Source of the DNA: Hymenobacter persicinus
GTDB taxonomy: Bacteria; Bacteroidota; Bacteroidia; Cytophagales; Hymenobacteraceae
DNA: 33,359 nucleotides
Assembly (NCBI RefSeq): GCF_004167665.1
Contig: NZ_SEWE01000048.1
Location: 1-33,359 of the forward strand
Direction of reading: 5' to 3'
Shown here: positions 7,606 through 16,486 of the stretch, in pieces
Position numbering within the stretch: position 1 is the first letter of the stretch
Layout of the letters: each line of letters opens with the position of its first letter
Made by a program: the position numbers and the translations under genes
The notes under the pieces: model-generated
The model's input: only the letters and a program-made list of their open reading frames with translations
Database searches by the model: none
Told to the model about the DNA's origin: nothing

Positions 7606-10455
7606 TTACGCCTGGCTGGCCGTCAGGGGCTGGGCTTGCAGGGCAGCCAGCACGGTGCGCAGGCCCTGCTCGGCGTCGGGGCCGAGATGAATGCGCAGGG
7701 TGCGGCGGCTGTAGTCGTGCAGGGCCTGCAGGTCGCCGGCGGCCTGGGCGTTTTTAAACGTACCAAACGAGTACGAGCGGCCGGGCAGGGCTAGGTCGAC
7801 GCCCGCGGCGTGGTCTTGGGTGAACTGCACGAACAAGCCCTTGTCGGGGCCGCCTTTGTGGTACTGGCCGGTGGAATGCAGGAAGCGCGGGCCGTAGCCG
7901 GAAGTTGTGGCCAGGTGGAGCTGCTCCTGCACCTGAGTGCGCAGCTGGAGCAGGCTCTCGTTCAGGGCCTCCGACTCGGTCAGGTAAGCCTGGATGTTGA
8001 GAAAGTCGCCGGGGCGGGCCTGGGCGAAGAAGTTGTGTACCACTTCCGCCGCGTCTTTCCCGGTCACGGCGGTGTAATAGGCCACGCCGTTTTCCCGCAC
8101 TTTCGGCGCTTCCCCCTCGGGTAGGCTGCCTTTCTCCTGCACCACCTTCATCAGGCTGTCGGTAGCAGTTTTGGCGGCCTGCACGTTGGGCTGGTCGAAG
8201 GGGTTGATTTCGAGCATGGCGCTGGCCACGGCCGTAGCGACTTCCCAGCGGAAAAACTCGGCGCCCAGGTCCAGCGGCTCGTCCATCAGGATGCGGATGA
8301 TGGGGTGGCCGGCGGCTTCCAGGGCTAGCAGCTTGGTGCGGTTGTCCACGTCGGCGTCGGTCTTGTAACCTACGTACACAAATACGCGGTCCGCGCCGTA
8401 GAACTGGGGCTCGTGGGCGGGCTCACCGGCAATGGGCAGAATCCCCTTACCTTCCTTGCCGGTGCTTTCGGCAATGAGCTGCTCGAGCCACAGGCCCAAA
8501 TCACTCAGGGAGTCGGGCACGATGAGCGTGAGCTTGTCGCGGCCCTGCTGGGCCAGCACGCCCAGGGCCACGCCCAGCTCCAGGCCGGGGTTGTGCTCCA
8601 CGCTGCCGTAAGCCCCGCTGGCGCGCATCATGCGCACAGCCCGCTCCAGGATTTCGCCGATATTGAGACCGTACAACGCCGCCGGCACCAGGCCGAAATA
8701 CGACAGCGCCGAGAACCGGCCGCCCACCTCGGCAAAGTTGAGGAAGATGCGGCGGTAACCCTGCTCGGTAGCCGCCGTCACGAACTTGGAGCCCGGGTCG
8801 GTAATGGCCACGAAGTTCTCGCCGGCCTTGTCGCCTTTGATCTGCTTGAGCCGGTCGTAGAAATAGTCGCCGAAGGCCAGCGGCTCGGCCGTCGTGCCCG
8901 ACTTGCTGGCCACGATAAACAGCGTATCGGCCAGCGGCACGGACTCCTCAATCTGGCGCACGGTGCCGGGGTCAGTGGTGTCGAGCACCGACATGGGCAG
9001 GCCGTTGGGGCCCATCGGGAACGAGGACTTGAACACGATGGGCGCCATGGTGCTGCCGCCCATACCCATCACCACCACGTGCTTGAAGCCCGCGGCGTTG
9101 ACCTCGTGCACGAACTGCTCGATTTCGGGCACGGCGCCCACCATCGTTTCGGCCACGCGCAGCCAGCCCATAAAGGCGCGGATGCTCTGCTGCCCGGCCT
9201 CATCCTGCACCCAGAGGTCGGCTTTCTTGTCCCAGAAACCGGCCGTAAAATTCTTGGCGCTGAGCTCCTGCACTTTGGCGTCGACGGCGGCCTGGTACTG
9301 GCCCAACTGCAGGGTTTGCTCGGCCACGGTGGCTTCCGAGGCCAGGGCGCGCTTCTGCTCAATGGACTGCATCAGCTTGGCGAAGGGCTCCTTGAACTTG
9401 GTGGCGCCGTCGTCTTCCAGAAACTGGGTGTGCTCGGCCAGGTCGATGCCCAGCTCGGGCAGGCGGGCCAGCACCTGCCGGGCGTGGTCGAGGTTGTCTT
9501 CGAGCGTGACGGCCACCTTGCCGTGGGTGCGGAACAGGTCCAGGGTTTCCACGGGCACGGTGTTCACGGTGTGCGGGCCAATGAGGCCGTCGACGTAGCG
9601 CAGGTTGTCGTACTTGGGGTTCTTGTTGCCGGTGCTGGCCCAGAGCAGACGCTGAGTTTCGGCACCTTTAGCCTTTAATGCTTCCCAGCGGGGGCCGGCA
9701 AAAATCTGCTTGTAGAGCTGATAGGCTTGCTTGGCGCTGGCCAGGGCCACTTCGCCCACCAGGCTTTGGGCCAGCTCGCCTTTCTCACCGCCTTCGGCAG
9801 CAATTTTCTCCAGCAGCGGGTCGAGCAGCACGTCGATGCGGGAGAGAAAGAAGCTGGCTACCGAGTCGATGCGGGCCAGGGGCAGGCCGGCGGCGGCGCG
9901 GTCTTCGAGGCCCTGGATAAAGGCTTCGGCCACGCGCTGGTAGCGCTCCAGGCCAAAAATCAGGGTCACGTTCACGTTCACGCCCTCGGCAATGAGGCGG
10001 CGGATGGCGGGCAGACCTTCGAGCGTGGCCGGCACCTTAATCATCACGTTGGGGCGGTTCACGGCTTTCCACAGGGCCAAGCCTTCGGCAATGGTCCCCT
10101 CGGTGTCGTTGACCAGCTCGGGCGACACTTCCAGGCTCACGTAGCCGTCGGAGCCGTGGCCGGGGCCGTCGTAGAGCGGGCGAAACAGGTCGCAGGCGGC
10201 CTGCACGTCGGCTACGGCCAGGCTGGTGTAGATTTCGTCGGTAGTTTTACCCTGCAGGGCCAGGGCCTTGATGGCCGAATCGTAGTCGGTGCTGTCGCCG
10301 ATGGCTTTAGCGAAGATGGCCGGATTCGAAGTCACCCCGCGCAGGGCTTCGTCGGTGATGCGGCGCTGGAGCTTACCGTCGATGAGGATGGGGCGGCTGA
10401 TAAAGTCGAGCCACAGGCTTTGGTCGAAGTCGCGGATGGCAACAAGTGGGTTCAT
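7606..10455 (-). CDS. Bifunctional transaldolase / glucose-6-phosphate isomerase
   Basis: A 949-aa fusion, the usual length for Tal-Pgi proteins. The N-terminal transaldolase (about 1-365) exchanges dihydroxyacetone units between sugar phosphates; the Schiff-base lysine is K140 in NVMIKVPAT, and GVTSNPAIF and SDGYVSLEV are also typical. The C-terminal half (about 390-949) is a glucose-6-phosphate isomerase with VVMGMGGSTMAP, ASKSGTTAEPLAF and VAITDPGSKF in order. The start at 10455 gives MNPLVAIRDFDQSLW, the normal N-terminus; a longer open frame upstream runs antisense to the dehydrogenase gene and is not coding. The enzyme links the pentose phosphate pathway with glycolysis and gluconeogenesis. 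It can process triose phosphate from the pectin locus, but the dehydrogenase and a terminator separate it from that locus, so it is probably not part of that operon. Confidence 0.96.
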   Translation of the reverse strand: MNPLVAIRDFDQSLWLDFISRPILIDGKLQRRITDEALRGVTSNPAIFAKAIGDSTDYDSAIKALALQGKTTDEIYTSLAVADVQAACDLFRPLYDGPGHGSDGYVSLEVSPELVNDTEGTIAEGLALWKAVNRPNVMIKVPATLEGLPAIRRLIAEGVNVNVTLIFGLERYQRVAEAFIQGLEDRAAAGLPLARIDSVASFFLSRIDVLLDPLLEKIAAEGGEKGELAQSLVGEVALASAKQAYQLYKQIFAGPRWEALKAKGAETQRLLWASTGNKNPKYDNLRYVDGLIGPHTVNTVPVETLDLFRTHGKVAVTLEDNLDHARQVLARLPELGIDLAEHTQFLEDDGATKFKEPFAKLMQSIEQKRALASEATVAEQTLQLGQYQAAVDAKVQELSAKNFTAGFWDKKADLWVQDEAGQQSIRAFMGWLRVAETMVGAVPEIEQFVHEVNAAGFKHVVVMGMGGSTMAPIVFKSSFPMGPNGLPMSVLDTTDPGTVRQIEESVPLADTLFIVASKSGTTAEPLAFGDYFYDRLKQIKGDKAGENFVAITDPGSKFVTAATEQGYRRIFLNFAEVGGRFSALSYFGLVPAALYGLNIGEILERAVRMMRASGAYGSVEHNPGLELGVALGVLAQQGRDKLTLIVPDSLSDLGLWLEQLIAESTGKEGKGILPIAGEPAHEPQFYGADRVFVYVGYKTDADVDNRTKLLALEAAGHPIIRILMDEPLDLGAEFFRWEVATAVASAMLEINPFDQPNVQAAKTATDSLMKVVQEKGSLPEGEAPKVRENGVAYYTAVTGKDAAEVVHNFFAQARPGDFLNIQAYLTESEALNESLLQLRTQVQEQLHLATTSGYGPRFLHSTGQYHKGGPDKGLFVQFTQDHAAGVDLALPGRSYSFGTFKNAQAAGDLQALHDYSRRTLRIHLGPDAEQGLRTVLAALQAQPLTASQA

Positions 10456-10665
10456 AAGCGTCAGCTTTGGGGAAAGTCCAAAGTTCAGGAAAGAAACGTT
10501 GGGGCCTAACATCCGGCGGACAATTTTCGCCGCTGGCCCCGAGCTCCCACCCCAAGCCGGGGTAAAAACCGTACACCGAGGCATCCGGGGCCGGGGCTTT
10601 GCGTAAGTCAGCCCGACGGCTCCGGCCTGCAGCTCTATCGTTTTGCTATTGTTTTCGTTTTTCGC

Positions 10666-11598
10666 ATGAAGCTTTTTGTCTATACCGACCTCAACTCCGC
10701 TGGCCGCGCCTACCTGCGCCAACAGCTGCCCGCCGGCCTGGAGGCCGTGGTAGCCAACGAGCTGCCCGCCGCCGAGCAGCGCGCCGCCCTGCAGGCCGCC
10801 GACCTGCTGCTGGGCAACCCGCCCCCGGCCTGGCTCACCGATCCGGCCCCCGCCCTGCACTTCTGGCAGCTCGACTCGGCCGGCTTTGAGCGGTACGCCG
10901 CCCTGCGCCCCGCTTTCCCAGTGGCCAACGTGGGCGACTATTTCGCCTGGCCGTGCGCCGAAACCATTGTGGCGGGCATTCTGGGGTTGTACCGACACAT
11001 TCACGAGTTGGCCGTGCTGCAAAGCCGCCGCGAATGGGTGGGTGCCCCCATCCGGCCCCGGCTCCAGCTGCTGCGCGGCAAAAAGGTTATTATTCTGGGC
11101 GCGGGTGCCATCGGGCTGGCCGTGCGCGAGCAACTCAGCGGCTTTAGCTGCCAGGTGCAGCTGCTGGCCCGCACCCACCCCGAGGCCACGCTGCACACGC
11201 CCGAAGAGCTGCAAGCGGCGCTGCCCGAGGCGGAGTTGGTCATTAACTGCCTGCCGGGCACGGTGCCGGGCTTTTTCTCGGCCGACCTGGTGGCCGCCAT
11301 GCGCCCCGGCAGCGTGTACGCCAGCATCGGGCGGGGCAACACCACCGACGAGCCAGCTCTGATCCGGGCTTTGCAAAGCGGACAGCTTGGCGGCGCCGTG
11401 CTCGACGTAACCGCCCAGGAGCCTTTGCCCCCCGACAACCCGCTCTGGACCATGTCCAACGTGATTCTGACCCAGCACACCGGCGGCGGCCAGCCCGACG
11501 AGGACGCGGGCAAAGTGGATCTGTTTTTAGCCAACCTGCGCCGGTTTCAGGCCGGGGAAAAGCTGGAAAATCTGGTGGAACTGAGTCGGGGCTATTAA
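10666..11598 (+). CDS. D-2-hydroxyacid dehydrogenase family protein
   Basis: A 310-aa NAD(P)-dependent oxidoreductase of the D-isomer-specific 2-hydroxyacid dehydrogenase family, acting on 2-hydroxy or 2-keto acids in the cytoplasm. The nucleotide-binding motif is ILGAGAIG at about 143-150. The catalytic triad is visible: R223 in ASIGRGNT, E252 in TAQEPLP and H271 in TQHTGGG. LDVTAQEPLPPDNPLW is the family signature region. The protein is on the short side (310 against about 320-340), as in glyoxylate/hydroxypyruvate-reductase-like members. It is transcribed divergently from Tal-Pgi across a 210-bp gap and convergently to the aldehyde dehydrogenase. The substrate cannot be assigned from sequence. 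Confidence 0.9.
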   Translation: MKLFVYTDLNSAGRAYLRQQLPAGLEAVVANELPAAEQRAALQAADLLLGNPPPAWLTDPAPALHFWQLDSAGFERYAALRPAFPVANVGDYFAWPCAETIVAGILGLYRHIHELAVLQSRREWVGAPIRPRLQLLRGKKVIILGAGAIGLAVREQLSGFSCQVQLLARTHPEATLHTPEELQAALPEAELVINCLPGTVPGFFSADLVAAMRPGSVYASIGRGNTTDEPALIRALQSGQLGGAVLDVTAQEPLPPDNPLWTMSNVILTQHTGGGQPDEDAGKVDLFLANLRRFQAGEKLENLVELSRGY

Positions 11599-11636
11599 AT
11601 TCTTATGACTTGGCGACATCCCGTAGGACGCAAAAT

Positions 11637-11671
11637 AAAAAGGCCCGACTGCTAGAACAGTCGGGCCTTTT
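11637..11671. terminator. Bidirectional terminator at the left end of the pectin locus
   Basis: AAAAGGCCCGACTG and CAGTCGGGCCTTTT flank a 6-nt loop. The A and T runs on the two sides let it stop the plus-strand dehydrogenase and the minus-strand aldehyde dehydrogenase alike. Confidence 0.9.
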
Positions 11672-11686
11672 CAACATAATCAGTCT

Positions 11687-13225
11687 TTAGATTTTCTCGG
11701 GCAGCAGCAAGGCGTCTTCGAAGTTGCCGAGCACGACTTTCTCGCCTTCCGTCACGGCTTCCACCAGCAGGGCACCGCCCACGAACGCACCTTTCCAGGA
11801 CTCGCCCAGGCCGCCGAACACTTCTTCCCGGTCGCCGCGGGAGCGGAGCTTGTTGACACCGACTTTAAAGGCGCGCACTTCCTTGGCCGTACGCTCGGCC
11901 CACTTCACGTCGTCGGAGGCCACGGCCGAGACCAGGGCGCCGTTGGAGATGTTCATCTCGCCCACCAGCTCCTCGACCCGGTCGACCAGCACGATGGAGT
12001 CGATGGGGCCGAAGGGCTCCTTGAAGTACAGCTCGCTCTGGCGGGGCAGGTTCACCAGGGCCCGCGGGGCGCGGTAGGCCGAGCGGTCCTGGCCGGGCAA
12101 AAAGAGGCTGTCGTCGAGCTTGCCTTCGTAGATGGGCGTGGCCCCGGTTTTCAGCGCGTCGGCGTAGAGGCGGTCAAGGTCTTCGGCCTGGGCCTTGTTG
12201 ATGACCGGGCCAAACGCCAGCTCGGGCAGCTTGTCGTCCGGGTTATCCACCAGCGTGGGGTTGCCTACTTTCAGGCTCTTGATGGTATTCCAGTAGGTTT
12301 CGACGAACTGCGGGAACAGGCGGCGCTCCACCACGAAGCGCACGTAGGCCGTGCAGCGCTGCTTGCCGTAGTCGTAGCCCTTCTTGAGTTGGTCGGCCAG
12401 GCCGTCCCAGTCGGAGTAGTCCCAGATGCCGTAGGTGTTCACGCCTTCCATTTCGAGCATGTAGCGCTTGTGTTGGGAAGCCAGCGCATCGGCAATGTTG
12501 CGGCCGTTGTAGCGCCCACCCACGAAGGACAGGCAGTCGACGGCGTCGTTCTTCACCAGCACATCGCTCAGCTCCCCGCCCGAGCCGCTCACGAGCGTAA
12601 CGGGCAGGCCGCAGCGGCGGGCAATGGCGAAGGACAAACTCAGGGAAATGAAGCCGCCGTCGGTGGGCGTCTTGGCAATGACCGAGTTGCCGCAGAGCAC
12701 CTGCACCAGCACGGCGTGCAGGAGCACCGAAAACGGGTAGTTCCAGGAGGCAATGTTGCTCACCAAGCCCAGCGGGGTACGCTTGCCCAGCATGCCCTCG
12801 ATGTTGTCGACGTACCACTGGGCGCCGTCGATGCAGCGGTCAATGTCGGTGAAGCCGAGCTTGTAGGTTTTGCCGATTTCCCACATCACCAGCTTGCCAA
12901 TCAGCTCCACATGTTCGCGCAGCTGGTTGAGGCAGTCCTGGACTTTGGCTTTGCGCTCGTCGAGGTCAGTGGCGGCCCAGGCGGCAGCTTCGCTCTTGGC
13001 AAAGCGCACGGCGCGCAGGGCCGTGTCGTGGTCGAGCATGGGCAGGGCGCCGAGCTGGCTGCCGTCGATGGGCGAGGTGAACTCGCGGGGCTTGCCCGGC
13101 TCCTGCCAGCGGCCTTCCAGCAGGTTCAGAAACTTTCCGTCGGCGGTGAATACCTCCGGGGTAATAGACTTCATCTGATTCAGCAGGGAGCCGAACTCAA
13201 CCTGGGGCGAAATGATTTTGGGCAT
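11687..13225 (-). CDS. NAD(P)-dependent aldehyde dehydrogenase family protein
   Basis: A 512-aa aldehyde dehydrogenase that oxidises an unidentified aldehyde to the acid. Visible active-site residues are N162 in ASWNYPF, K185 in VIAKTPTD (cofactor binding), E260 in LEMEG (general base) and C291 in YGKQRCTAY (nucleophile). EPFGPI lies near the C-terminus. LEMEG in place of the usual LELGG marks it as a divergent branch. No signal peptide is seen. It is the last gene of the minus-strand series, 123 bp after fbp, and is followed by a strong terminator. In this setting it could act on an aldehyde related to glyceraldehyde or lactaldehyde, but no residue supports a specific choice. Confidence 0.92.
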   Translation of the reverse strand: MPKIISPQVEFGSLLNQMKSITPEVFTADGKFLNLLEGRWQEPGKPREFTSPIDGSQLGALPMLDHDTALRAVRFAKSEAAAWAATDLDERKAKVQDCLNQLREHVELIGKLVMWEIGKTYKLGFTDIDRCIDGAQWYVDNIEGMLGKRTPLGLVSNIASWNYPFSVLLHAVLVQVLCGNSVIAKTPTDGGFISLSLSFAIARRCGLPVTLVSGSGGELSDVLVKNDAVDCLSFVGGRYNGRNIADALASQHKRYMLEMEGVNTYGIWDYSDWDGLADQLKKGYDYGKQRCTAYVRFVVERRLFPQFVETYWNTIKSLKVGNPTLVDNPDDKLPELAFGPVINKAQAEDLDRLYADALKTGATPIYEGKLDDSLFLPGQDRSAYRAPRALVNLPRQSELYFKEPFGPIDSIVLVDRVEELVGEMNISNGALVSAVASDDVKWAERTAKEVRAFKVGVNKLRSRGDREEVFGGLGESWKGAFVGGALLVEAVTEGEKVVLGNFEDALLLPEKI

Positions 13226-13348
13226 GGCGAAAGAAAGGAGCAGCGGGGTCGGTGACTGATTGGGGTGCTCCTAAAAGTAGGTTAGTGTGGATTAGGTTTG
13301 GGGAGCGGACGACGAGGCGCGAATACGCGTCTCTCCAGTCGTTCATGC

Positions 13349-14365
13349 TTACGCCGAGGCGGTTTCGGCGGCGTAGCTGAGCAGGCTTTCCACCTGGTCG
13401 GCCGAGCCGATGAACAACGGGCTGCGCTGGTGAAAGTCGGTGGGCACAATGTCGAGCACGGGCGTGGTACCGGCGTAGGCCTGCCCCCCGGCCTGCTCGA
13501 TGAGGAAAGCCAGCGGGAAGCCTTCGTAGAGCAGGCGCAGCTTGCCGTCGGGCGCCTTTTTGGTAGGCGGATACAGGTAAATGCCGCCCTTGAGCAGGTT
13601 GCGGTGGTAGTCGGCCACCAAGGAGCCCACGTAGCGGCCGCTGAACTGGTCGCGCTTGCACTGGGTGAGGTATTCCCGCACGTACTCGGGGTAGTCGAAC
13701 CAGTAGCCTTCGTTGCAGCTGAACACCTGACCGGCCCGCGGAATGCTGATGCTGGGGTGGGACAGGAAGAACTCGCCGAGGGAGTTTTCATAGGTGAAGC
13801 CCACCACGCCCGCGCCGGTCGAGTACACCATCATAGTGCTGGAGCCGTAGAGAATGTAGCCGGCGGCCACCTGGGCGCGGCCACCCTGCAGGAAGTCTTC
13901 GCGCGTGGCCTCAACTCCTACCGGCGTCACGCGGCGGTAGATGCTGAAGATGGTGCCGATGCTCACGTTCACGTCGATGTTGGAGGAGCCGTCGAGCGGG
14001 TCGATGGCCACCACGTAGCGGCCCTGGCAGTTGCCGGTGTGGATGATATCATCTTCTTCCTCGCTGAGCACGGCGCAGGCCTCCTGCCCGTTGGTCAGGG
14101 CCCGGATAAAGCGGATGTTGGCTTCCACGTCGAGCTTCTGCTGCTGCTCGCCCTGCACGTTTTCCTGGCCCATGCTGCCGATGATGGTGGTCAGGCCCGC
14201 GCGGTTCACCTCGCGGTTCACGATTTTGGCGGCCAGGGCAATGTCGCGCAGCAGCTGGCTGAGCTCCCCGGTGGCGTAGGGAAAGTCTTCCTGCTTGCGC
14301 ATGATAAACCGGTCGAGGGTGGTGCCGACGGGCAGGGCCAGCGTGTTTTCGTGGGGAGTAAGCAT
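13349..14365 (-). CDS. fbp: Fructose-1,6-bisphosphatase, class I
   Basis: A 338-aa class I FBPase that hydrolyses fructose 1,6-bisphosphate to fructose 6-phosphate, the committed gluconeogenic step. The metal and substrate motif DPLDGSSNID spans 122-131, preceded by the acidic LSEEEDD at 100-106. Length and the N-terminal TTLDRF are normal for the family. The gene follows the NTF2-like gene by 100 bp on the same strand. Growth on galacturonate yields pyruvate and triose phosphate and no hexose phosphate, so a cell using pectin needs this enzyme. That makes its position beside the uronate genes meaningful, although it may serve gluconeogenesis in general. Confidence 0.96.
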   Translation of the reverse strand: MLTPHENTLALPVGTTLDRFIMRKQEDFPYATGELSQLLRDIALAAKIVNREVNRAGLTTIIGSMGQENVQGEQQQKLDVEANIRFIRALTNGQEACAVLSEEEDDIIHTGNCQGRYVVAIDPLDGSSNIDVNVSIGTIFSIYRRVTPVGVEATREDFLQGGRAQVAAGYILYGSSTMMVYSTGAGVVGFTYENSLGEFFLSHPSISIPRAGQVFSCNEGYWFDYPEYVREYLTQCKRDQFSGRYVGSLVADYHRNLLKGGIYLYPPTKKAPDGKLRLLYEGFPLAFLIEQAGGQAYAGTTPVLDIVPTDFHQRSPLFIGSADQVESLLSYAAETASA

Positions 14366-14465
14366 AAGGCAACGAGAGAGGGATACGGAAAGGAACGGTA
14401 CTACAAGCCCGGCTCACCCCCGAAAAGAGGAGAGAAACCGGGCCTTTTTGCACGAAACCGGGGGC

Positions 14466-14936
14466 TTAGCTTTTGGCTTCGGGCTGCTTCTGGGACTGCC
14501 AAAGTACGACCTGCCAGCCTTTCTTCGGGTCTTTGACCTGCACCACCACGTATTTGAGGTGGGCCACGTTGGGCGAGCCGTCGGGCTTGTTGGGCTGGTA
14601 AATGGTGATGGTGCCGTTGACAACGGCCGTTTTCTCCCCCGCATACACGCGCACGTTCAGGGCCTCCACGTCAATCTTGTCGTAGACGCTCTTGCCGTCC
14701 TTGATGGACTGCACGTACTCGGTCTTGTTGTTTTGCTTGCCGTTGGAGTGGGTGTAAATCAAGTCGTCGGCAAACACCTTGTCGAGGTAGGCGTAGTCCT
14801 TGCTGACCTGGGCGGCGAAGCGCTGCCGCTCCAGGGCTTCCACTTCCTTTACGGCGGCCAGGTTTTTCTTGGATTGGGCAAACGTGAGCACGGGCAAGGC
14901 CAGCAGCAACACCAGCAGGAAGGGCAGTTTTTTCAT
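14466..14936 (-). CDS. Secreted NTF2-like (SnoaL/DUF4440-type) protein
   Basis: A 156-aa protein with a clear signal peptide (MKKLPFLLVLLLALPVLTFAQ) and cleavage near residue 20, so it acts in the periplasm or outside. The mature part has an NTF2-like cone-fold pattern: an N-terminal helix with EVEALERQRFAAQ, then DYAYLDKVFADDLIYTHSNG, KDGKSVYDKID and a C-terminal LKYVVVQVKDPKKGWQVVLW strand. This resembles DUF4440/SnoaL-like proteins, a fold used for small-molecule binding or isomerase-like reactions. No catalytic residues can be assigned. It lies between the ExuT-type transporter and fbp; the 121-bp spacer before it holds the AT-rich repeat. Any role in pectin use is a guess. Confidence 0.82.
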   Translation of the reverse strand: MKKLPFLLVLLLALPVLTFAQSKKNLAAVKEVEALERQRFAAQVSKDYAYLDKVFADDLIYTHSNGKQNNKTEYVQSIKDGKSVYDKIDVEALNVRVYAGEKTAVVNGTITIYQPNKPDGSPNVAHLKYVVVQVKDPKKGWQVVLWQSQKQPEAKS

Positions 14937-14971
14937 TGGTTATTCGTTTTTAGTTTTTAGTTTATAGTTGT

Positions 14972-15053
14972 TGGTTTTTGGCAGCTAGACTCGCCCGCAA
15001 GAGTAAGGGCGACACGTTGCGACCATAAACCAAAAACCACCCACCAAAAACCA
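14972..15053. repeat. AT-rich inverted-repeat spacer, copy A
   Basis: The spacer between the NTF2-like gene and exuT holds TTGGTTTTTGGC near 14970-14981 and, further on, a 24-nt element at 15030-15053 built from two CCAAAAACCA boxes joined by CCCA-like sequence. The 24-nt element recurs in inverted orientation at 17148-17171. The arms within this spacer can pair to form a hairpin. It is strikingly A/T-rich for this genome. Confidence 0.75.
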
Positions 15054-15057
15054 GTTA

Positions 15058-16422
15058 TTAATAGGCTTTGCCGTCGGCGTCGAAGTTGACCATCTTCATG
15101 CGGGGCGCGAAGAATTGCATCAAGAGCCAAGCGGTGAGGTAAGCCCCGCCGCAGATCAGGAACATGATAAAGTAGGCGTGGTCGAGCTGGCCGATGCTTT
15201 CGTAGTAGACGAACATGCGTTTCTGCACCAACGCCGTGAGCAGGATGCCGCCCAGCCCGCCGGCCATGCCGCCCAGGCCCGTCACCGAGGCCACGGCGCG
15301 CTTGGGGAACATGTCGGAAGCCGTGGAGAAGATGTTGGCGCTCCAGGCCTGGTGGGCCGCGGCGGCAATGCCGATAACGAGCACCGCCAGCCACATGTCG
15401 ATGCGGCCCAGGTACTGTACGGCCACGATGGGCAGCACGCAGAAGGCAATGAGGAGCATGGCCGTTTTGCGGGCCTGGAAGGCGGGCATGCCGCGCTTGA
15501 TCAGGCCCATGGGCAGCCAGCCGCCGCCGATGCTGCCGATGCTCGACAGGATGTAGACAATAGCCACCGGCAACGAGACTTCGGTGCCTTTCAGGCCGTA
15601 CTGTTTGTTCAAAAAGTCGGGCAGCCAGAACAGGTAAAACCACCAGATCGGGTCGGTCAGGAACTTGCCGAAGATAAAGGCGTAGGTCTGGCGCACCTTC
15701 AGCAATTGACCCCAGGAAATCTTGGACTCGTTTTCCACGGCCACGGCGGCCATATCGTCCACGTCGGTGTGGATGTAGTCGAACTCGGCCTTGGTGAGCT
15801 TGGCGTGGCGGGCGGGCACTTCGTAGTAGATAAACCACAGCAGCAGCCACACGAAACCCAGGGCCCCGGTGATGATGAAAGCCCACTTCCAGCCGATGGT
15901 TTCGGCAATCAGCGGCACGGCCAGCGGGGCGGCAATGGCGCCCACGTTGGAGCCGGAGTTGAAGATGCCCGTGGCCAGGGCCCGCTCCTTCTGCGGAAAC
16001 CACTCGGCCGTGGTTTTGATGGCCGCCGGGAAGTTGCCGGCCTCAAATACGCCCAGAAAGCCCCGGGCCACGCTGAAGCCCAGCGTGCTGCTGACCAGCG
16101 CGTGGCCCATGGCCGCCAGGCTCCACAGCAGCGTGGACAGGGCGTAGCCCATCTTAGTGCCCAGCCGGTCGATGATGCGGCCCACGCCCATCATGCCCAC
16201 CGCGTAGGCCACCTTGAAGGCCAGCTCGATGTTGGCGTAGTCGCCGGAATTCCACTTGAACTCGGCCTCCAAGTAGGGCTTGAGCAGGGAAATAACGGCC
16301 CGGTCGAGGTAGTTAATCGTGGTGGCAAAGAACACCAGGCCGCAGATGGTCCAGCGGTACTTGCCGATGGTGGCATTGACCGTGGCGGCGGGCGGCGGGG
16401 CGGCGGCGGGAGTTTGAATCAT
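15058..16422 (-). CDS. exuT: MFS hexuronate transporter, ExuT-type
   Basis: A 454-aa major facilitator with about 12 hydrophobic segments, in the anion:cation symporter branch that includes ExuT and other sugar-acid carriers. The N-terminal segment ICGLVFFATTINYLDRAVIS with NYLDR is typical. The start is the ATG at 16422 (MIQTPAAAP); an upstream in-frame codon at 16437 would add five residues. The protein should sit in the inner membrane and import galacturonate or glucuronate with protons. It lies 64 bp downstream of kdgA and belongs to the uronate catabolic series, which supports a hexuronate substrate. Related carriers take galactonate or glucarate, so the substrate is inferred from context. 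Confidence 0.9.
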   Translation of the reverse strand: MIQTPAAAPPPAATVNATIGKYRWTICGLVFFATTINYLDRAVISLLKPYLEAEFKWNSGDYANIELAFKVAYAVGMMGVGRIIDRLGTKMGYALSTLLWSLAAMGHALVSSTLGFSVARGFLGVFEAGNFPAAIKTTAEWFPQKERALATGIFNSGSNVGAIAAPLAVPLIAETIGWKWAFIITGALGFVWLLLWFIYYEVPARHAKLTKAEFDYIHTDVDDMAAVAVENESKISWGQLLKVRQTYAFIFGKFLTDPIWWFYLFWLPDFLNKQYGLKGTEVSLPVAIVYILSSIGSIGGGWLPMGLIKRGMPAFQARKTAMLLIAFCVLPIVAVQYLGRIDMWLAVLVIGIAAAAHQAWSANIFSTASDMFPKRAVASVTGLGGMAGGLGGILLTALVQKRMFVYYESIGQLDHAYFIMFLICGGAYLTAWLLMQFFAPRMKMVNFDADGKAY

Positions 16423-16486
16423 GGGAAGGCAAATCAAAGGGCGGAATTACGGCCGGGCCAATGGGCGCGGGCCGGTACTCGAAGCG

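Noticed and set aside
8413..9678. Long plus-strand frame within tal-pgi, and similar long frames opposite the uxa, exuT, susC and susD genes
   Set aside because: High GC content keeps the opposite strand open; the translations are His/Gly/Val-rich with no family features, while the minus-strand genes have complete motifs.
10490..10502. AACGTT-containing sequence upstream of tal-pgi as another LacI-type operator
   Set aside because: Only the core matches; the flanking GG and CC positions are wrong and symmetry is poor.
10456..11478. A 341-codon N-terminal extension of the Tal-Pgi frame
   Set aside because: It is antisense to the intact D-2-hydroxyacid dehydrogenase gene, and the normal Tal N-terminus begins at 10455.
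14400..14447. GC-rich inverted repeat between the NTF2-like gene and fbp as a terminator
   Set aside because: The T run is on the plus-strand side, while both neighbouring genes are on the minus strand.
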